From assembly GCA_030609865.1 (NCBI GenBank), contig JAUWSZ010000125.1, positions 1 to 6,928 of the forward strand: a DNA stretch of 6,928 bases. Direction: 5' to 3'. A program made the translations under genes and the position numbers. Positions within the stretch are counted from its first letter, which is position 1; each line of letters opens with the position of its first letter. Shown here piece by piece: positions 6,064 to 6,928 of this stretch. Source of the stretch: a bacterium. Lineage in GTDB: Bacteria; Desulfobacterota; DSWW01. The notes under the pieces were generated by a model. That model was given only the letters and a program-made list of their open reading frames with translations, did no database searches and was not told the DNA's origin.

Positions 6064-6087
6064 TGGGTTAGGTTGTGGCGTGGGGGG

Positions 6088-6882
6088 CTAGAACAGGGCC
6101 CTGTGCCGCAAGGACCGGAGGCCCACCGTGAAAAGTATCGCATCGAGGGCCGCCAGCAACAGGAGCATCCAGGGCAAGGTGCGGGCCGAGAACAGGACGA
6201 ACCCGGTTGACTGCATCAGCATGACGGCCAGGACCGGGAAGGTCAGGAGCATGTTCAGGGCGGAGGCCGCCTTCACAGAGGACACGCGGGCGGAAATCAG
6301 GATCTCCGCCAGGACCGCGCCGACCAGGAACAGGGGCACCGCCAGGGCCACGGAGACGATCCAGATCATGTCCGGGAATACGGGCGACAGACAATGGGGG
6401 TTGATGAGATTGGCGATCCCCTTCGTGAGGAGCAGGAAGGATGTCCATGTCACGAGCAGGGCCGGCACGAAGGGGGTGAGGATTTTTCCGAGAAGCAACT
6501 CCCAGTCACGGATCGGCGTGGTGAGGAGTGCCTCCAGCGTGTTCCGCTCCCGCTCACCCGCAAAGCTGTCCGACGTGATGATCCCGGACATGAGGAGGGG
6601 AATCAGCAGGAAGAAGGGCAATCCGATGATCTTTATCGGCAGGATGGCCACCTTCTGAATATCCGAATAGCCGGTCAGGCCTTCGAGATAGGCCTTGGGC
6701 ATGCTCGAAAGCATGAGCTGGATCTTGTCGAGGTTCTGGAGGAAGAAGGTCATGTAGAAGTAGATCAACACGACCAGCGTGCCCACCATGGCAAGGGGCA
6801 GGAAAACGAGAATGCCCAGAACGTAGAAATCCCGCAGAATTTCCTTCCATTCTTTGAGCGCTATGTACCATGCTTTGTGCAA
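6088..6882 (-). CDS. ABC-2 type transporter permease subunit
   Basis: The protein (264 residues from the start chosen here) is an integral inner-membrane subunit of an ABC exporter. Numbered from an upstream GTG at 6912 (274 residues), it opens with the amphipathic KEWKEILRD (20-28) and a membrane segment at 31-55. A soluble loop and a second segment (about 93-113) follow. The family hallmark SFAGERERNTLEALLTTPI (116-134) is the coupling region for the ATPase, and four further hydrophobic segments lie at about 145-165, 182-205, 218-240 and 246-265. This resembles NatB-like permeases (GEKERGTLEALL type). TTG 6882 is preferred because GGGGAGG lies 5 bases before it, while GTG 6912 has no ribosome-binding site; the choice is not certain. 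No ATPase gene is in the window; by family habit it should lie just upstream, past the right edge. Substrate is unknown: drug, lipid, ion and polysaccharide export are all possible. Confidence 0.85.
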   Translation of the reverse strand: MHKAWYIALKEWKEILRDFYVLGILVFLPLAMVGTLVVLIYFYMTFFLQNLDKIQLMLSSMPKAYLEGLTGYSDIQKVAILPIKIIGLPFFLLIPLLMSGIITSDSFAGERERNTLEALLTTPIRDWELLLGKILTPFVPALLVTWTSFLLLTKGIANLINPHCLSPVFPDMIWIVSVALAVPLFLVGAVLAEILISARVSSVKAASALNMLLTFPVLAVMLMQSTGFVLFSARTLPWMLLLLAALDAILFTVGLRSLRHRALF

Positions 6883-6928
6883 ATTCGCCTCCCCGCACCT
6901 CTTCCCAGCCACAATTGGCTTTTGGGTA

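Overview
The window is GC-rich chromosomal DNA from a bacterium. Gene content (an acyl-CoA dehydrogenase of the kind common in anaerobic fatty-acid and aromatic degraders, a CysM-type cysteine synthase, an HU-like protein, ComEC, an ABC-2 permease) and the many short intergenic repeats suggest a Desulfobacterota (former Deltaproteobacteria) member. That placement is inference; no rRNA or other phylogenetic marker is present.

Layout, left to right. Positions 1-227 form one large, nearly complete inverted repeat with no gene. Next come two closely spaced + strand genes, an acyl-CoA dehydrogenase (297-1511) and a PLP-dependent cysteine synthase (1539-2450), probably one transcript. A short AT-rich gap with a possible promoter leads to a small HU/IHF-family DNA-binding protein (2571-2873). 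About 600 bases without a convincing gene follow (2874-3481); their first two thirds hold hairpins, a 26-base direct repeat and heptanucleotide repeats. The large DNA-uptake channel gene comEC (3482-5977, +) comes next. It ends inside a second heptanucleotide array, one unit of which supplies its stop codon. A convergent ABC-2 type permease (6088-6882, -) closes the window; its ATPase partner is presumably just beyond the right edge.

Functionally the window is a mix of housekeeping and transport genes, not one pathway. The dehydrogenase and cysteine synthase are probably co-transcribed, but no shared pathway is evident. ComEC imports single-stranded DNA during natural transformation; the HU gene upstream of it is separated by about 600 bases and probably independent.

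I found no CRISPR array, tRNA, rRNA, transposase or phage gene, and no clear evidence of an undescribed multi-gene system. The most unusual content is the repeat landscape: the 227-base palindromic element, the repeat cluster before comEC, and the heptad array that forms the end of comEC.
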